Shown piece after piece: positions 27,108 through 36,004 of a stretch of 64,000 bases of DNA (positions are counted from its first letter, which is position 1; every line of letters starts with the position of its first letter). Position numbers and translations under genes: made by a program. Origin of the DNA: Kistimonas sp964291485. GTDB lineage: Bacteria > Pseudomonadota > Gammaproteobacteria > Pseudomonadales > Endozoicomonadaceae. The stretch covers positions 620,001 through 684,000 of the forward strand of contig OZ220224.1 of assembly GCA_964291485.2 (NCBI GenBank), in the 5' to 3' direction. A model generated the notes under the pieces. That model was not told the DNA's origin. It worked only from the letters and a program-made list of their open reading frames with translations, and did not search any database.

Positions 27108-29576
27108 ATGTTGTCGTACAATTTTGCAGGCAGGGTTCGTGGGGCGTACCGTAGTTGCCTGTTGGTATGGTGCACATTGGTGTTGCTTGTTTTCTGTTTG
27201 CCCTGGCAGAAAACTCAGGCTGAGGTTCTGGTTGTTGATGAATCCATGCCTTTTCAATCGCTGGCACCTTATCTTGAGATGTACCGCACTAGTCCGTTGG
27301 GCGGTATGACAGCAGACAATATTATTGGTAATAAATCCCTGTATTTTCAGCCAGTCAGAGTCAGGCAACTGAACCTGGCTTATAGTGATGACACGGTCTG
27401 GCTAAGATTTTCCCTGCAAAACTCGTCTTCCAAACCTGCCCGTGTGTTTCTTGAATCCAGTTTTTCTCGTCTGGATCATGTGAATCTATATGCGCCATCC
27501 AATGCTGAATCATTGGTTGAGGGGAAATATCACGTGGTGCACGGAGGTGATGCGCAACCATTTGAAGAGAGGCCCTTCCATACTCGGCAGCTAACGTTCC
27601 CACTTGAAATACCCCCACAGGCGACACAAACATTTTATATTGAAGTGCAGAGCACCAGTTCACTTCATATACCTCTCTATATAGCGGGCCTTAAGACGCT
27701 TATTGAAACATCTGAATTTCGCTATACCGCAGATGGTTTGTTTTACGGAATTTGTTTGACGGTGATTCTCGCCGCATTGCTGGTATTTCTGGCGATTCGG
27801 GAACGGATTTATTTTTACTATTTCATGCATGCGGTGTTTACGACGGCTGCGATGATGGCGCTGGACGGCAGTGGTTTTCCTTTCTGGCCGGATGCATTGA
27901 AATTCCAGGAAATATCGGTAGTGGTTTTCCAGTGTCTGAATTCCATCTTTGTCATTCTGTTTGCCCGCGCTTATCTTCATTTGCCGGAATATTTGCCCCG
28001 GGCGGACCGGGTTAATCGTATCATGATCTGGTACATGCTATTGGCCATGGTGAGTTCGCCTTTCCTGCCGTACAGCATGGCGTCTTTCTCGGTAGTCATC
28101 CCCGAATTTCTTATGGTTTTCTGGGTCTTCGGTCAGGCGATGGTGCGTTCCATCCAGGGGGATCGGCCCGCCATGATCTTTACGGCAGGCTGGACACTGT
28201 TCATTTCTGTTTGCGTGTTTGTAGCAGTGGCTAATCTGGGGATTGTTCACGATTATGCGGACTCTATCTATGGCTTGAAGCTTGCCTTTGTCAGTGAATT
28301 CTTCGTCTTAATGATTGGCTTGGGGTACCGGCTTTATTTACTGGGACGGGAACAGGTTCGGAGTCGCGAACTGGCCGTGATCGCTCAGGCGGAAAGCAAA
28401 GCCAAAAGTGAGATTCTGGCAAAAATCAGCCACGAAATTCGGACGCCACTGAATGGCATTCTGGGTGTGACCGAATTAATGCGACAGACCCCCCTTAACC
28501 GGTTGCAGGAAAAGTACACAGATACGATTAACGACTCAGGTCAGTCTCTGCTGACGATCATCAACGATATCCTTGACCATACCCGCATTAATGCCGGGCG
28601 CATGGAGCTGGAAAGCCTGTCGTTTGATTTGCCTGACCTGATGAATCGTACGCTGAATCTGTTTCAGTCGGAGGCTCGGCTGCGGAATATTCGCCTGTCG
28701 TTGGAAATAGCGCCGGATGTCCCCTGCCAGGTCACCGGGGATCCGACACGACTTCGCCAGATTCTTGTGAATCTTCTGGGCAATGCCTTCAAATTTACCG
28801 ACCAGGGTTCTGTTGCCGTCAAGACAAGGCTTGATCATGAAGATGAAAATGGACAACTGACGCTTTACTTTTCGGTCCGGGATACCGGTATTGGTATACC
28901 GACCAGACTGCATGAGCGCCTGTTTCAGTCGTTTGTTCAGGCGGATGCCGCGACCAACCGCCAGTACGGTGGCTCCGGGCTGGGACTTACTATCAGCAAA
29001 CAACTGACAGAACTGATGGGGGGGGAGATTGGCGTCATTAGCGAACCGGGGCGCGGCAGCTGCTTCTGGTTTACCGTGAATCTGGCCACGAGTATGCCGG
29101 GTGAGAAATCTTCATTAAAGCCGCCTGGTAAGCCTGTTATCTCTCCATCAGGCAAGGGACAACGGATTCTGGTAGCGGAAGATAATAACACCAACTGGCT
29201 GGTGGTATCGGAATTCCTCAAGCAGGTTGGCCTGACGGCGTTGCACGCCCGCAACGGAAAAGAAGCGGTACAGATTTACTGTCAACAGGATCATCAGAAC
29301 CAGCCAGTGTCGATGGTGCTGATGGATTGTGAAATGCCAAGCATGGATGGTTTCGAGGCTACCCGTCGTATACGCACGTACGAACGTGAACATGGTAAGC
29401 AACGTATACCGATTATTGCACTCACGGCCCATATATCCGCAGCAGCCCGGCAGGGGTGTCTTGATGCCGGCATGGATGAACATGTAGGCAAGCCTTTTAA
29501 CCGTGAGCGTATTATGCAGCTGATCGGGGAGTATCTTGTCATCAGTGAAGACGCTGCAGCAGATGTTGTGCACTAA
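27108..29576 (+). CDS. hybrid sensor histidine kinase with 7TMR-DISM input module
   Basis: An 822-residue membrane kinase. A signal/membrane segment (about 15-33) leads to a periplasmic 7TMR-DISMED2 sensor (about 40-200), seven membrane helices (about 205-410), then a HisKA domain with the phospho-accepting H442 in KISHEIRTPLNG. The ATPase domain has NLLGNAFKFT, DTGIGIP and GSGLGLTIS. A C-terminal receiver has D740 in LMDCEMPSMDG. The family senses small ligands or carbohydrates, but the ligand is unknown and no partner regulator is adjacent. I use the ATG at 27108; a TTG at 27084 is in frame. Confidence 0.9.
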   Translation: MLSYNFAGRVRGAYRSCLLVWCTLVLLVFCLPWQKTQAEVLVVDESMPFQSLAPYLEMYRTSPLGGMTADNIIGNKSLYFQPVRVRQLNLAYSDDTVWLRFSLQNSSSKPARVFLESSFSRLDHVNLYAPSNAESLVEGKYHVVHGGDAQPFEERPFHTRQLTFPLEIPPQATQTFYIEVQSTSSLHIPLYIAGLKTLIETSEFRYTADGLFYGICLTVILAALLVFLAIRERIYFYYFMHAVFTTAAMMALDGSGFPFWPDALKFQEISVVVFQCLNSIFVILFARAYLHLPEYLPRADRVNRIMIWYMLLAMVSSPFLPYSMASFSVVIPEFLMVFWVFGQAMVRSIQGDRPAMIFTAGWTLFISVCVFVAVANLGIVHDYADSIYGLKLAFVSEFFVLMIGLGYRLYLLGREQVRSRELAVIAQAESKAKSEILAKISHEIRTPLNGILGVTELMRQTPLNRLQEKYTDTINDSGQSLLTIINDILDHTRINAGRMELESLSFDLPDLMNRTLNLFQSEARLRNIRLSLEIAPDVPCQVTGDPTRLRQILVNLLGNAFKFTDQGSVAVKTRLDHEDENGQLTLYFSVRDTGIGIPTRLHERLFQSFVQADAATNRQYGGSGLGLTISKQLTELMGGEIGVISEPGRGSCFWFTVNLATSMPGEKSSLKPPGKPVISPSGKGQRILVAEDNNTNWLVVSEFLKQVGLTALHARNGKEAVQIYCQQDHQNQPVSMVLMDCEMPSMDGFEATRRIRTYEREHGKQRIPIIALTAHISAAARQGCLDAGMDEHVGKPFNRERIMQLIGEYLVISEDAAADVVH

Positions 29577-29610
29577 ACAATAACAATAAGACTGGGAGTT
29601 AAGACTCATC

Positions 29611-30645
29611 ATGCGCGTCAGTCAGTCGCTTTCATTGATTTTGCTGGTCTCGATGCTGGTAGCCTGTGCGACCGCTGTCGATCACTTGCCGGTGACAACA
29701 GGGACAACCGGGCAAACGGAATCACCAGAAGAACAGGTAACCGTGCAATACCTGGGCGTTGGTGGTCTGTTGATTCGCTATGGTGACACTGCCTTGTTGA
29801 CTGCGCCGTCTTTCAGTAACCCTGCACTTCTTGGTTTGCCGCCGGGGCCTTTTCAACCGATAGCACCTGACCATGAGCGTATTGATACACTGATGCCTCC
29901 AGTGGACGATGTGGAGATGATTCTCGTCGGCCATGCGCATTATGACCATCTGATGGATGTTCCCAGGGTCATGCAAAAACATGCGTTAAAAGCCGATGTC
30001 TATGGCTCACAAACCATGAAGCACTCTATTGCCGGTTCTGTTTCGGAAAATCGCATTGTGGTGGTGAATGATAAGTCTGCCAAAGGGGATGATGCCGGTG
30101 AGTGGTTGTATGCGCCCAGCGGCAAACTCCGGATTATGGCCATTGAATCAGAACATGCCCCCCATGTGATGGGGATTACGTTTATGCAGGGGCGCTATGA
30201 AGAAGATCTTCCCGCTTTGCCGTGGCATTCGTTTGGTTGGAAAGAGGGGAAGACCTTTGCGTATTTGATCGATTTTCTTGATGACCAAGGTAAGCCCGTA
30301 TACCGGGTGCATTACCAGGATGCTGCCAGTACAACGCCACTGGGGTTTGTACCGGAACTGGCGGCTGTGGATGAGCGTCGGGTGGATCTTGCCTTTCATT
30401 GCGTCGGTGCGTTTGAACAGGTAGACAATTATCCGGAAGGGTTGGTGACAGATTTACAGCCAAGGAACAGTATCCTGGGTCACTGGGAAGATTTCTTTGG
30501 TAATGATCCGACCGGTGATCAACAAGGTATTCGGCTGACCAGCATTGATAATTTCATTCAGCGGCTCGAAACGGTACAGGCAGACGACGCCAAATGGTAT
30601 TTACCCGATACCTTCGCCGTAATGCACTTTCCTGTTAATCAGTAA
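29611..30645 (+). CDS. MBL-fold metallo-hydrolase, predicted lipoprotein
   Basis: A 344-residue protein with a lipoprotein signal (LVAC, Cys 19) and a metallo-beta-lactamase-like domain. The first metal motif is H-x-H-x-x-D in VGHAHYDHLMD (about 106-116), and later His residues occur in ESEHAPH and near the C-terminal VMHFP. Members include UlaG-type phosphodiesterases and NAPE-PLD-like enzymes, so a phospholipid or phosphodiester substrate at the envelope is possible. It follows the kinase by 34 bases and ends at a strong terminator. Confidence 0.8.
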   Translation: MRVSQSLSLILLVSMLVACATAVDHLPVTTGTTGQTESPEEQVTVQYLGVGGLLIRYGDTALLTAPSFSNPALLGLPPGPFQPIAPDHERIDTLMPPVDDVEMILVGHAHYDHLMDVPRVMQKHALKADVYGSQTMKHSIAGSVSENRIVVVNDKSAKGDDAGEWLYAPSGKLRIMAIESEHAPHVMGITFMQGRYEEDLPALPWHSFGWKEGKTFAYLIDFLDDQGKPVYRVHYQDAASTTPLGFVPELAAVDERRVDLAFHCVGAFEQVDNYPEGLVTDLQPRNSILGHWEDFFGNDPTGDQQGIRLTSIDNFIQRLETVQADDAKWYLPDTFAVMHFPVNQ

Positions 30646-30679
30646 TCAAAAAGGGCAGGTATGACCTGCCCTTTTTGAT
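30645..30679. terminator. bidirectional intrinsic terminator
   Basis: ATCAAAAAGGGCAGGT and ACCTGCCCTTTTTGAT form a perfect 16-bp inverted repeat around ATG. Poly-A before and poly-T after the stem let it work for both converging genes (stops at 30645 and 30706). Confidence 0.92.
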
Positions 30680-30705
30680 GATGTGCCGAGACGACGAATG
30701 GATTA

Positions 30706-31041
30706 TCAGATGGCTTCCTGATCGGATTTCAGGCGACTGGAACCATTCGGCACTTTCAATATTTCACAAAGACGCTGACGCCAGGACAAACGTTCATGCT
30801 GGGGTAGTTTTCTCAGGGTATCCTGAATTACCAGCAGCGCGGCTTCCATAACGGTATCGTCTTCAAAATGCAGCAACTCAACCTGTCGGATAATTTCTAC
30901 AGCCAGCTTCACATGTTCAGGGGCATCATCGTAGGACATTGTCATCTCCGTCTCTGGCATCAGCAGTTCTGATTCAGGTATCCCTTCGGCAACGGCGGCA
31001 ATGTCTTTAACAATGTCTGTAAGAGCAGGTTGGTGTGGCAT
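30706..31041 (-). CDS. small acidic protein, unknown function
   Basis: A 111-residue soluble, mostly helical protein, rich in acidic residues in its first two thirds. I do not recognise it. It has no signal peptide or metal motif. CAGGAC precedes the ATG at 31041. It stands alone between a bidirectional terminator and the LacI gene, so it is probably monocistronic. Confidence 0.55.
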   Translation of the reverse strand: MPHQPALTDIVKDIAAVAEGIPESELLMPETEMTMSYDDAPEHVKLAVEIIRQVELLHFEDDTVMEAALLVIQDTLRKLPQHERLSWRQRLCEILKVPNGSSRLKSDQEAI

Positions 31042-31160
31042 GGCTTGTCCTGAGTGATTCTGTGTTGTCTGGTTTTTTTTAAATAACGTAAATAGTGTGG
31101 CTCAGGATTGACGATGCGGCCACTTGAGGGATGACTTCTACGTAATTGGGATTAGCAGTT

Positions 31161-32210
31161 TCAGTTCGCGGGCAATGTACTGCCGGGAATGTAAAAACCC
31201 GGGAACAGGTGAGTGCGCTCTGACTGGTTGTGTTTTCCGCTGATAATTTCAATGATCCGCTGAATTTCTTGACTGAACGGTACCGCGATCGTTGATAAAT
31301 CATAAGCATGAAAACGGGCTGTGGATGTACCGTCAATGGCGAGTAGCCCGATATCTTCGGGGACGGATAATGTGGTTTGCTGTTTTATCCTGTCCAGAAA
31401 ACCCATGGCGAGAATATCACTGGTGCACAGCACGGCATCCGCTAAGACCGGTTGGCCAATAATCTGTTCTGCCGTATCAAAACCCGCGTTGTAGCTATCC
31501 TCATCGGCAATGATATGCGTTGTCGCGACGCCCTGTTGCTCAAGGGAATGCAGGCATTGTGTAGCCCGTTGCCGGTTGATGGGATTGGTCATCGGGCCTG
31601 AAAGAATCTGCAGGGTGCGGTAACCGTGAGACAGCAGGATATCCGCAGCCTGTCGTCCCATATCGGTGTTGTCTGCAGAAACAAAGTGGATCGGGCTGGT
31701 ATCGTCGAGATCAGTATACGGCGGTGCGATGGCAATGATCGGGCGTTTGTTCTTGCTCAGACTCAGGGCGGTTTTCTGACTGAGAACCGCGTTGGCGATC
31801 ACAATCGCTTCCGCCTGGTATTGCATCGCCTGAAGCACTGAGTCGGAAATGTCTTCGTCGTTTCGTGCGGTGAACAGCATCAGTTGATAGCCCCGGGCCT
31901 GTAATGCCTGGGTGAGTGCCGTCATGAAATCCGCGTAATAGGGGTTGATGTTCAACGGACCTGTCACAAGCCCCACCAGGTGACTTTTCCGAGTATTGAG
32001 CATCTTGGCGATGATGTTGGGTTGGTAACCCAGTTCATTGGCCTTTTCCAGAACCCGTTGACGGGTTTTTTCCGAGATACTCGCGCCAGGCGTAAACGCG
32101 CGGGAGACAGTAGCGGTAGAAACTCCAAGGGCCTTGGCAACATCGTGAACCGACAGTGAAGACGAAGCGGATTTGGCTGGCATGGTGGCAATTTGTCGTG
32201 TGTCGTTCAT
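31161..32210 (-). CDS. LacI-family transcriptional repressor
   Basis: A 349-residue regulator. The N-terminal helix-turn-helix reads SVHDVAKALGVSTATVSRAF, with the hinge helix KANELGYQPNIIAKML. A periplasmic-binding-type effector domain follows (about 70-345), so a small, usually sugar-like, ligand is expected. I chose the ATG at 32210; a GTG at 32249 would lie inside a strong hairpin. It is the last gene of the SnoaL/MFS operon and probably represses it through the twin TGTAAACGTTTACA sites at 35950 and 36005. Confidence 0.92.
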   Translation of the reverse strand: MNDTRQIATMPAKSASSSLSVHDVAKALGVSTATVSRAFTPGASISEKTRQRVLEKANELGYQPNIIAKMLNTRKSHLVGLVTGPLNINPYYADFMTALTQALQARGYQLMLFTARNDEDISDSVLQAMQYQAEAIVIANAVLSQKTALSLSKNKRPIIAIAPPYTDLDDTSPIHFVSADNTDMGRQAADILLSHGYRTLQILSGPMTNPINRQRATQCLHSLEQQGVATTHIIADEDSYNAGFDTAEQIIGQPVLADAVLCTSDILAMGFLDRIKQQTTLSVPEDIGLLAIDGTSTARFHAYDLSTIAVPFSQEIQRIIEIISGKHNQSERTHLFPGFYIPGSTLPAN

Positions 32211-32243
32211 GTCCGGATCGGTTTCACAGGCTGGCGTGACAGG

Positions 32244-32266
32244 CGCCACCCCGGTTCGGGGTGGCG
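32244..32266 (-). other. intercistronic hairpin between SnoaL gene and lacI-type gene
   Basis: CGCCACCCCG and CGGGGTGGCG form a perfect 10-bp GC-rich stem around GTT. No T-run follows. It probably slows 3'-to-5' decay of the upstream message, or partly terminates so that the repressor is made at a low level. Confidence 0.6.
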
Positions 32267-32278
32267 AAAGGCTGGGGA

Positions 32279-33298
32279 TTATAGCGTGTAAACGCGGCGT
32301 TTTAACCGGTCGAAGATATCCACTCCCATCTGCATGAGGATGTCGATGATATCGAGCATGACCCAGTTTTCGACCAGCAAGTCGCCTTCACGGCGATAAA
32401 GGTCGGCGCAGCGCATCACGATATGCTTGCCAGTGGCCGGCATGCCGAGCCAGTCAGGACCGGTATGGGTGGCGGTCAGGCCGGCCCAGCCGATATAGGC
32501 GCAGTATTTACCTTCGGCAAAGAAGGCGCGGTCGCTTTCGTCTTCAACCGTGGTGCGATCGGGAACGGCTTTCAGGAACGGCTGCTGGTGGTAGGTTTCA
32601 AAACCACGAATACCACGCATGGAACCGATGCCGCAGGGACCGTACCACATGAAATCCTTGTCGAAGTAGCGCTCCAGACCCATCTTGCCCATGCCCTGAT
32701 CTTCGAAGGACTCCAGACCTTTCCAGATCATGTCGTACACCACCTGGAAGGATTTTTGGGTGGCTGTTTCATCGGCCTGTTCCATGATGACGCCATCGTT
32801 GGTGGCCGGTCCCGGAATCAGGATTTCCGGCGCCAGGGCGGGCACAAAGCGAAGTCCGGCCTGGCGCATCAGGTCCAGGATATCAATCAGGGTAAAGGTC
32901 TGGGCAATCTTGCCTTCGACCACTTTGTTGAATTCGATGTAGCGAATCCAGACCGAGCCCTGGGTGGCGGGAATATCCAGCCAGTCGTTCTTGAAGGTAC
33001 CCACATAGTTACCGGAAGAGATGACCCAGTCACGGTCAGCGAACTGGGGATCGTTGCCGGCGAAATGCATGTAGACGTCTTTTTCCAGATCTGGAAATGC
33101 TGCTACAAAAGGCTTCCAGAAGGTTTCCAGCAGAGCGTCGCGTCCTTCCAGTTCGTTGAAAGGCTGCGGACCTTTCCAGTCAACATCGGGATGGTAGTAG
33201 CGGTTGACGATGTCGCCGATAGTGTCCGCTGTTGCACCATGGATACTCTCATTGAAATCCATGATGATTTTTTTGTTTTCAGTATGAATCGTGCTCAT
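32279..33298 (-). CDS. double-domain SnoaL-like (NTF2-fold) protein
   Basis: A 339-residue cytoplasmic protein of two tandem SnoaL-like domains (about 1-150 and 170-335). Each has the form Y-hP-D-V-x-W-x-G-P, then VWIRYIEFNKVVEGKI or VMRCADLYRREGDLL, ending in D-I-x-D-h-h-R/M-Q. SnoaL folds act as ester cyclases, isomerases, hydratases or dehydratases; no specific reaction can be read here. The ATG at 33298 follows GAGTGAG; a GTG at 33310 is in frame. It is a paralog of 34738-35913 in the same operon. Confidence 0.82.
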   Translation of the reverse strand: MSTIHTENKKIIMDFNESIHGATADTIGDIVNRYYHPDVDWKGPQPFNELEGRDALLETFWKPFVAAFPDLEKDVYMHFAGNDPQFADRDWVISSGNYVGTFKNDWLDIPATQGSVWIRYIEFNKVVEGKIAQTFTLIDILDLMRQAGLRFVPALAPEILIPGPATNDGVIMEQADETATQKSFQVVYDMIWKGLESFEDQGMGKMGLERYFDKDFMWYGPCGIGSMRGIRGFETYHQQPFLKAVPDRTTVEDESDRAFFAEGKYCAYIGWAGLTATHTGPDWLGMPATGKHIVMRCADLYRREGDLLVENWVMLDIIDILMQMGVDIFDRLKRRVYTL

Positions 33299-33353
33299 CA
33301 GTGTTCTCACTCTGAGGATGAAAAACGCAATGGTTCGATGTCGTTTTGTGGGG

Positions 33354-33375
33354 TGGGCCGTTGGACGGCCTCACC
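33354..33375 (-). other. intercistronic hairpin after the MFS gene
   Basis: GTGGGCCGT and ACGGCCTCAC form a stem with one bulge around TGG, immediately downstream of the MFS stop. No T-run follows on the minus strand. Confidence 0.45.
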
Positions 33376-33376
33376 A

Positions 33377-34651
33377 TCAGGCGTATTTGAGTTTTTCCTT
33401 TTTGTCTTCAGCCTGTTTCTTAACCAGGGTTTCCGGCAGGAAGAACCAGAGCACGGCGCCCAGCACCACGACGGTCATGGAAATGAAGAAAATGGTCTTC
33501 ATGCTGCCTCCCGCCAGTGCGGTCAGTAAGGGCGCGAGGGTGGCCAGCAGAATCTTGCCGCCATTGAAGGAAATGCCTGAAGAGAGTGTCCGGAATTTCT
33601 CCGGGAACAGTTCGGCATAGTAAGCGCCCCAGGCGCCGGAGAAGCCAAACATTAAACCGGTCATAAAGGAAAGGACGTAGAACAGCGTGACACTGCTGGC
33701 ATTGAGCTGGTTGAAGACAAAAATGCAGGCACCGGTCAGCGCCATCCCGACCAGCGGCACGCGACGGCCGAACTTATCGGAAATGTAGCCCCAGAAGTTG
33801 TAACCAATCAGCTGTCCGATACCCTGTACGCTGTAGATCCCACCGGCGGTGGCGGCGGTCATGCCCAGTACCGTGGTGAGGTAGGTGGTTGCGTTGTTGG
33901 TGTAAAGGGCATACGCAATAAAGTTGGCGCCGGACAGCAGGATCGCGCCCAGACCAATGAAGAAGTACTTGCCCTTGTACATCTCGATGTAGCTGATCTT
34001 CTTGTTTTCCTTTGCGGCTTCCTCGCGCAGCTTTTTCATATGGCTGGCATCATCCGGCACCAGGAAATACATCAGGATGACACCGAGCACTGGCGGGATA
34101 ACCGCAGTCATGACCAGGAGCTTCCAGTTGGCATCGCCCAGCAGGCCGTAGAGCTGGCCGGAGAACATGATGGCCACCGAGAAAGTACTGGTGCAGATGG
34201 CCGCCAGTTTGCCCCGGTATTTTTGTGGGAACAGGTCGGCAACCAGCGGAATCGCGGTACCGAAGACACCGCCCAGCGCCAGGCCAGTGGCCAGACGACC
34301 GGCCATCCACAACAACTGGCTGGACGGATTGATCAGTGGCAGGAATGTCATGGAGGAAAAGAGTAGGGCAATACCCATCAATGTCCGCTTTTTGCCAAAG
34401 CGGGTCGCTAGCATGCCACAGATGATGGTGCCGGGTACGGTACCGTAGGAGAGCATGGAGTAAATGGATTCCGCCTGGGTCAGGGAGAAACCGTACTCAC
34501 TGAGCAGTGTCGGCCGGACGAAAATGTCGACCATCCAGTTATAACAGTAAAAGAAGTAGACAAGCAGAATGGACAAAAAGGCCGCGATTCGGCGGCCCAT
34601 ACTGAAGTCAGGCCCCAGTACGGTGGTTTCCTGATCGACCTTGGTATTCAT
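33377..34651 (-). CDS. MFS transporter of the SnoaL operon
   Basis: A 424-residue 12-helix importer of the sugar-phosphate/aromatic-acid type MFS branches. Helix 1 has FFYCYNWMVDIFVRP. The loop motif between helices 2 and 3 reads CGMLATRFGKKR, and between 8 and 9 GYISDKFGRRVP. GLALGGVFGTAIPLVADLFPQKYRG is typical of organic-acid transporters. It sits between the two double-SnoaL genes, so it probably imports the substrate they act on. Substrate unknown. Confidence 0.85.
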   Translation of the reverse strand: MNTKVDQETTVLGPDFSMGRRIAAFLSILLVYFFYCYNWMVDIFVRPTLLSEYGFSLTQAESIYSMLSYGTVPGTIICGMLATRFGKKRTLMGIALLFSSMTFLPLINPSSQLLWMAGRLATGLALGGVFGTAIPLVADLFPQKYRGKLAAICTSTFSVAIMFSGQLYGLLGDANWKLLVMTAVIPPVLGVILMYFLVPDDASHMKKLREEAAKENKKISYIEMYKGKYFFIGLGAILLSGANFIAYALYTNNATTYLTTVLGMTAATAGGIYSVQGIGQLIGYNFWGYISDKFGRRVPLVGMALTGACIFVFNQLNASSVTLFYVLSFMTGLMFGFSGAWGAYYAELFPEKFRTLSSGISFNGGKILLATLAPLLTALAGGSMKTIFFISMTVVVLGAVLWFFLPETLVKKQAEDKKEKLKYA

Positions 34652-34702
34652 GGATTGTGATCCCGCACGTTTTTATCAATAGTTGCCCGGTATCTGGTCT
34701 GG

Positions 34703-34734
34703 ATTGGGCACCCACCCGTCGATGGGTGCCCAAT
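34703..34734 (-). other. intercistronic hairpin between SnoaL gene and MFS gene
   Basis: ATTGGGCACCCA and TGGGTGCCCAAT form a perfect 12-bp stem around an 8-base loop, just after the stop of the first operon gene. No T-run follows, so stabilisation or partial attenuation is more likely than full termination. Confidence 0.6.
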
Positions 34735-34737
34735 GGA

Positions 34738-35913
34738 TCAGGCTGCAGACTCGGCGGCTTTCTTTTCTTCCTGGAGTCGGTGTGCTTCGATCTGTTTCAT
34801 CACATCCAGGGCGTCAAAGGTGAGCCACTCTTCCAGGATGACGCCGTCGCGTACCTTGTACTGACTGATACCCAGAATCTCTGCCAGCGCATTGGAAGGC
34901 GCGCCGAAGAAGCCAATGCCTTCGTGCAGGCCCAGTACCCGCCAGCGCAGGGAAACATCCCAGTCTTTTTCGCCGCCGGTCTGGTTACAGGTGACGCGCT
35001 CAACCTGCACCCGTGCATTCGGGAAGGAGGCAAAGAAGCTCACCAGCCAGCCGCGAATAGAATGGGAACCGGTCAGCTCCTTGTTGCAGATGGTGTGCAG
35101 TACGGCGTTGTCGGCGTAGTAATCGGTCAGGTGGTTGAAGTAACGGGATCCCCAGACGCGGCTCATCATTTCCTGCATGAAATCACCAATGTCGAAGCCG
35201 CTGTGCTTACGCTGGTAGATGGTGGGCAGGAACTGGCCTTCACGGTTTTCGGGCAGGCCGAAGGTCTGGGTGGGTTTGGTACCCTGGGCCATCTTGCGGG
35301 CTACGGCGACCGGGTCCAGTCCCATCTGTTTGACAATGTGCAGGTTGTCGCGCACCAGCCACTCCTCAACAATCCGGTTCTTGTAACACTTGCAGTCAGC
35401 CACGGTGCGGAAGGACAGGGCTTTTCCGGTAGCCGGACCGAAGCTGCTGTCGCCCATGTTGGTGGCGGTGGAGTGGATGCGGTGAGAGGAGTAGAACGTC
35501 TGGTCATTGTCTTCAGACCAGACCACGTTCTCGGCAATCAGACGACGATCCGGGAAAGCGTGCAGCGCCTGCAGCGTGCCGGAGATGACCGGGTTCAGAC
35601 CCTGGAAGGTGCTGGATCCGAAGTGTACGACACAGTCATTGTGATAGGTTTCGTAGATGACGCCGATGCCTTTTTCTTCCCAGATCTTGTGGGTGATACG
35701 CAGGATGTAGTCGACAAAATCCCGGTATTTATCATCAAACCCATCCATCTTCTGGCGAGGTCTCGGGAAGGCATCCATTTCGTTGTGATCATGGTGATAC
35801 AGCGGGATAACTTTGGAACTGTCGCCAAAAAACACAATAGGATCGGTTGCAGGTGCTGCAGTGGCCTTGGTGATGGAGACGGTATCGGCCTTGGCGCTTT
35901 TCTGTTCTGACAT
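34738..35913 (-). CDS. double-domain SnoaL-like (NTF2-fold) protein, first gene of operon
   Basis: A 391-residue protein with two SnoaL-like domains (about 50-200 and 230-380), a paralog of 32279-33298. Domain 1 includes YETYHNDCVVHFG, and the second YYADNAVLHTICNKELTGSHSIRGW; each ends in a W/E-x-h-L-x-D segment such as EEWLVRDNLHIVKQMG. The first 30 residues are low-complexity Ala/Thr-rich. CGGAGTT precedes the ATG. Expression is likely controlled by the two operators directly upstream. Reaction unknown. Confidence 0.82.
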   Translation of the reverse strand: MSEQKSAKADTVSITKATAAPATDPIVFFGDSSKVIPLYHHDHNEMDAFPRPRQKMDGFDDKYRDFVDYILRITHKIWEEKGIGVIYETYHNDCVVHFGSSTFQGLNPVISGTLQALHAFPDRRLIAENVVWSEDNDQTFYSSHRIHSTATNMGDSSFGPATGKALSFRTVADCKCYKNRIVEEWLVRDNLHIVKQMGLDPVAVARKMAQGTKPTQTFGLPENREGQFLPTIYQRKHSGFDIGDFMQEMMSRVWGSRYFNHLTDYYADNAVLHTICNKELTGSHSIRGWLVSFFASFPNARVQVERVTCNQTGGEKDWDVSLRWRVLGLHEGIGFFGAPSNALAEILGISQYKVRDGVILEEWLTFDALDVMKQIEAHRLQEEKKAAESAA

Positions 35914-35949
35914 GATGACTAACTCCGTTTTTTCCTGTAATGCTGTTTT

Positions 35950-35963
35950 TGTAAACGTTTACA
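35950..35963 (-). promoter_or_regulatory. LacI-family operator O1
   Basis: TGTAAACGTTTACA is a perfect 14-bp palindrome with the central CG of LacI/GalR-family sites. It lies 37 bases upstream of the first SnoaL gene and just downstream of the candidate -10, where bound repressor would block initiation. An identical copy lies at 36005. Confidence 0.88.
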
Positions 35964-35969
35964 TTGCGG

Positions 35970-35998
35970 TTTAAAAATTATGTGACTCAAGGTCACAA
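35970..35998 (-). promoter_or_regulatory. candidate promoter of the SnoaL operon
   Basis: Read on the minus strand, TTGTGA (35998-35993) and TTTAAA (35975-35970) are separated by 17 bases, a plausible sigma-70 pair of moderate quality. It lies exactly between the two operators. A dyad TGTGAC-N5-GTCACA (35981-35997) overlaps the -35 region. Confidence 0.4.
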
Positions 35999-36004
35999 TG
36001 GTTT

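Noticed and set aside
30645..30679. Long inverted repeat as an insertion-sequence end
   Set aside because: No second copy or transposase is present, and its poly-A/poly-T flanks fit a bidirectional terminator.
32210..32249. Longer N-terminus of the LacI regulator from a GTG at 32249
   Set aside because: The start would lie inside a perfect 10-bp hairpin and adds residues before the normal helix-turn-helix spacing.
35981..35997. Canonical CRP site
   Set aside because: The TGTGA and TCACA halves are 7 bases apart, not the 6 of a CRP site. Kept only as an unassigned dyad.
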